The position numbers and the translations under genes were made by a program. Below, piece by piece: positions 61,738-64,000 of a stretch of DNA of 64,000 nucleotides (position 1 is its first letter; each line of letters starts with the position of its first letter). Below the pieces are notes generated by a model. That model worked only from the letters and a program-made list of their open reading frames with translations, did not search any database and was not told the origin of the DNA. The DNA lies in NCBI RefSeq assembly GCF_000733755.1, contig NZ_JPOF01000002.1, positions 62,001 through 126,000 of the forward strand. The letters are read 5' to 3'. The stretch is from Lachnoclostridium phytofermentans. Lineage in GTDB: Bacteria > Bacillota > Clostridia > Lachnospirales > Lachnospiraceae.

Positions 61738-63136
61738 CCCAAAACTTTATATTATTCTCTCTACAAATTCGCCGGATGACAAAAAAGGCGATACAGGACG
61801 ATAATACCGTAACTGATATATTACTAATACACATAACCAATCCGCAGCTTTTTGCTCCTAAATTCGTGAATTTCTGTAAAGCATATAGTACTGGAATACG
61901 AAACGCAAATACCCGACAAAAATTAATAAGCAATGTATATTTTGTATATCCAAATCCTAATAATAAAGAAATTACTGCTGCATTAATACCAAGAGGAATA
62001 CAGCTTCCGATACACTCCATCTTATACATTTCAATAATCATGTTTTGAAACTCAGTGTCAAAACCACTAGAAGAACTTGCAAAAATAAAACTAATTGGTT
62101 TTAAGAAAATCAATGTCGTAATCAATCCAATCACACCTATTATTAGATTAATTGCCAATACTCTCTTAAAAGTGTCTAATGCTCGTTTTACTTGGTTTGC
62201 TCCAAGGTTTTGGCTAATGATTGCTGCTCCACTTTCCTGAAATCCATTCTGTGGTCCAGTTGTAACACCACCGATATTATTTGATATACCAAGTGCTCCA
62301 ACCGCCAAAGGTCCATATTGCCCACTCATCGAATTTACAATTACTTTACCAAAGGAAAAGGCTGCCTTTTCTACCATAACCGGACCAGATAACGTAAGCA
62401 TTGGGCCGATGACGGATTTTTTTAAACTAATACTTTTTAAGGAGAAGCCAAAAGCATTTCCCTTCTTATTTAGATTCACAAATGCAGCAATCAACATAAC
62501 AGACTGAGCAACCACATTCGCAACTGCTATCATCTGAATATCACCATTTAACACATACACAAATAATGCTGTCAAAGAAAGCTTCACTACAATTATCATC
62601 AGATTTAATTTTAAAATTCGTTTGGTATTTCCTCTTGCACGTTCAACTGCTATGTATACGTTATTAATATAGGTAATCACCATTGCGAATAATTCTATTG
62701 AAAAATACCTACTCCCAATTCCAATTAATTCTTTTGGAGTGTTCGCAAATCGTAAAATCGTCCCTGAAAATGGTATCATTGTTAGAACTACAAGTCCCAG
62801 TATACCACATAAACCTAAGAGACTGTTTACCCTTTTCTTCACCATCTCAAAGTCACCAGCACCATACGCCTTACTAATTTCAAGGCTGCCACCGATAGCG
62901 AGTCCTCCACCCACTGCAGATAGTAAACTGTTAATCTGAGACAGATATGCTACTGCTGAAACAGACTCTGCACTAATATGAGAGGCCATCATTGTATCTA
63001 GTAATCGAAAAACCAAACTTAATGTTTGATATAGCGCTAGTGGAAATCCTACAGAAAATACTACTTTCCACAGATTTCCATGCAATGCGAACTCACGAAA
63101 TCGTTCGTCCTTTTTTGACAACCCCACCTTAGCCAT
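61724..63136 (-). CDS. MATE family efflux transporter
   Basis: A 470-residue polytopic exporter with twelve predicted helices. The first helices contain FPLALYQTLSLVFRLLDTMMASHIS, the second half has GPVMVEKAAFSFGKVIVNSM, and between them lies LKLNLMIIVVKLSLTALFVYVL. Only distantly like the MATE protein at 3862. The start is the ATG at 63136 (MAKVGLSKK) with AAAGGAG upstream; the frame is open to 63181. Divergent from the AraC regulator at 63450, a plausible controller. Substrate unknown. Confidence 0.9.
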   Translation of the reverse strand: MAKVGLSKKDERFREFALHGNLWKVVFSVGFPLALYQTLSLVFRLLDTMMASHISAESVSAVAYLSQINSLLSAVGGGLAIGGSLEISKAYGAGDFEMVKKRVNSLLGLCGILGLVVLTMIPFSGTILRFANTPKELIGIGSRYFSIELFAMVITYINNVYIAVERARGNTKRILKLNLMIIVVKLSLTALFVYVLNGDIQMIAVANVVAQSVMLIAAFVNLNKKGNAFGFSLKSISLKKSVIGPMLTLSGPVMVEKAAFSFGKVIVNSMSGQYGPLAVGALGISNNIGGVTTGPQNGFQESGAAIISQNLGANQVKRALDTFKRVLAINLIIGVIGLITTLIFLKPISFIFASSSSGFDTEFQNMIIEMYKMECIGSCIPLGINAAVISLLLGFGYTKYTLLINFCRVFAFRIPVLYALQKFTNLGAKSCGLVMCISNISVTVLSSCIAFFVIRRICRENNIKFWVKEE

Positions 63137-63255
63137 TTTGAAACTCCTTTCGTCACCCATCCTACTCTCTCCAGATGTCATACTTCCCTAGGATAGTACA
63201 ATTTGTCTAAGGATACCTTGATTTTCTTTTCATTATTTATTAAAATACAGATATC

Positions 63256-63284
63256 TTGCCATTATAGTCAGATTCTAGTATAAT
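63256..63284 (+). promoter_or_regulatory. Predicted promoter of the AraC-family gene
   Basis: TTGCCA (63256-63261), a 17-bp spacer and TATAAT (63279-63284) on the plus strand, about 165 nt upstream of the regulator ATG. Confidence 0.6.
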
Positions 63285-63449
63285 AAAGGTATAAGATAAA
63301 AAAAATAGCTTCAAGCTTCCTCATACCAACCCTACTTCGACAACTATTTCTGAATTTAGAAAGTGTGAAGTAATAAAGGAAAGCTAGACTAATTGGGTTA
63401 ACAGCGAAGAACGATTCCATATTTAATTGATATAGAAAGGGAGTATGAA

Positions 63450-64000
63450 ATGGACTCTAATCAAGGATTAAAGATTACAAGAATCAAACGTGATCCATAT
63501 TTTAGCATGAAAGATGCTCATCTACATAATTTTTATGAAATGTACTATTTACTTTCTGGTACAAGACGTTTTTTTGTTAATGATACAATTTATAACGTCT
63601 CCAAGGGAGAACTCATATTAATAGAAGAAGGTGCTCTTCATAGAACTACATACATCTCAGGCGGTTCTCATGAACGAATTTGTATCACCTTTTCTGAAAC
63701 CTTTTTAGATCCCTTGTTTCAAGAGTTTGGAAAAGAGGCTGTATTAAAGAGCTTTTCTCAACCACATGTACGAATTCCTCAAAGCAGACGAGAATATTTT
63801 GAAGACTTAATCTCAAAAGCTCATCGTGAAATGATATACCAGGATACCTATTCCCTCTATCTGGCAAGTAGCCATGTGTATGAGCTGATTTTATTTATCT
63901 TAAGGCTGAACTCTATTACGAAGCAAGATAACATTACTCCGTATGATGCTTCCCCTGATGATCAAATCATGGAAAAGGCAGCAAAATATATATGTAGTAA
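63450..64000 (+). CDS. AraC-family regulator, N-terminal part (cut by window edge)
   Basis: An open frame from the ATG at 63450, after AAAGGGAG, to the right window edge (183 codons). The first 90 residues form a cupin-like sensor domain (FYEMYYLLSGTRRFFVNDTIYNVSKGELILIEEGALHRT), typical of AraC/XylS regulators, followed by a helical linker ending DQIMEKAAKYIC where the HTH domain would begin. The DNA-binding domain lies outside the window, so the family is inferred from the N-terminus. Divergent from the second MATE gene. Confidence 0.8.
   Translation, partial: MDSNQGLKITRIKRDPYFSMKDAHLHNFYEMYYLLSGTRRFFVNDTIYNVSKGELILIEEGALHRTTYISGGSHERICITFSETFLDPLFQEFGKEAVLKSFSQPHVRIPQSRREYFEDLISKAHREMIYQDTYSLYLASSHVYELILFILRLNSITKQDNITPYDASPDDQIMEKAAKYICS

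Overview
The window is low-GC Firmicute DNA. Its gene set (ylxM-ffh-rpsP-khpA, rimM-trmD, plsX-acpP, rnc-smc-ftsY, recA-recX, a GerMN lipoprotein, an IspH-S1 fusion and a Na+-decarboxylase operon) points to a spore-forming anaerobe of the Clostridia, most likely Lachnospiraceae close to Lachnoclostridium (Clostridium) phytofermentans. That species-level assignment is from memory of gene content, not a search. Most genes lie on the minus strand. No rRNA, tRNA, CRISPR array, prophage or insertion sequence was seen.

Layout. 1-5.4 kb: an ABC exporter pair (the permease runs off the left edge), an SseB-domain protein and a MATE exporter. 5.4-9.8 kb: a translation and secretion block, rimM-trmD and ylxM-ffh-rpsP-khpA, with a near-consensus promoter in front of ylxM. 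10-24 kb: a mixed accessory region with a VOC protein, a three-gene membrane/MFS operon, a GNAT-like acyltransferase, an extradiol-dioxygenase-like protein, a double GNAT, GapN, a SpoU methylase, a metallophosphoesterase, an Xre/membrane-protein pair with inverted operators, a HEINH protein, an SdpI-like protein and a surface transglutaminase. 24-29 kb: a heterodimeric ABC exporter divergent from a LysR regulator. 29.5-34.5 kb: a five-gene biotin-dependent Na+ decarboxylase/transcarboxylase operon. 34.8-60.7 kb: mostly housekeeping genes (recX-recA, threonine ammonia-lyase, ftsY-smc-rnc, acpP-plsX, cheR, ispH-S1, cmk, a CinA-like protein, rimO-pgsA, folD, cardiolipin synthase, an aconitase-superfamily hydratase). 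60.9-64 kb: an unknown membrane-anchored protein, a second MATE exporter and the start of an AraC regulator cut by the right edge.

How genes work together. The decarboxylase operon has two carboxyltransferases (MmdA-like and PycB/OadA-like), one biotin carrier and the membrane beta and gamma subunits, so carboxyl transfer between CoA esters and pyruvate/oxaloacetate can be coupled to Na+ export. Many operons end in clear intrinsic terminators, listed individually.

The least explained signals are non-coding. A double-hairpin element occurs in three intergenic regions (36995, 43588, 60715). Minisatellites of 13-17 bp lie just 3' of several minus-strand genes (2126, 24155, 24490, 46821, 47033, 61653). 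An intrinsic terminator sits between a predicted promoter and the first MATE gene. Among proteins, the CinA homologue has a shrunken N-terminal domain without the usual catalytic motifs. A 58-aa BFD-like [2Fe-2S] protein at 37209-37385 is easily missed because of its size.
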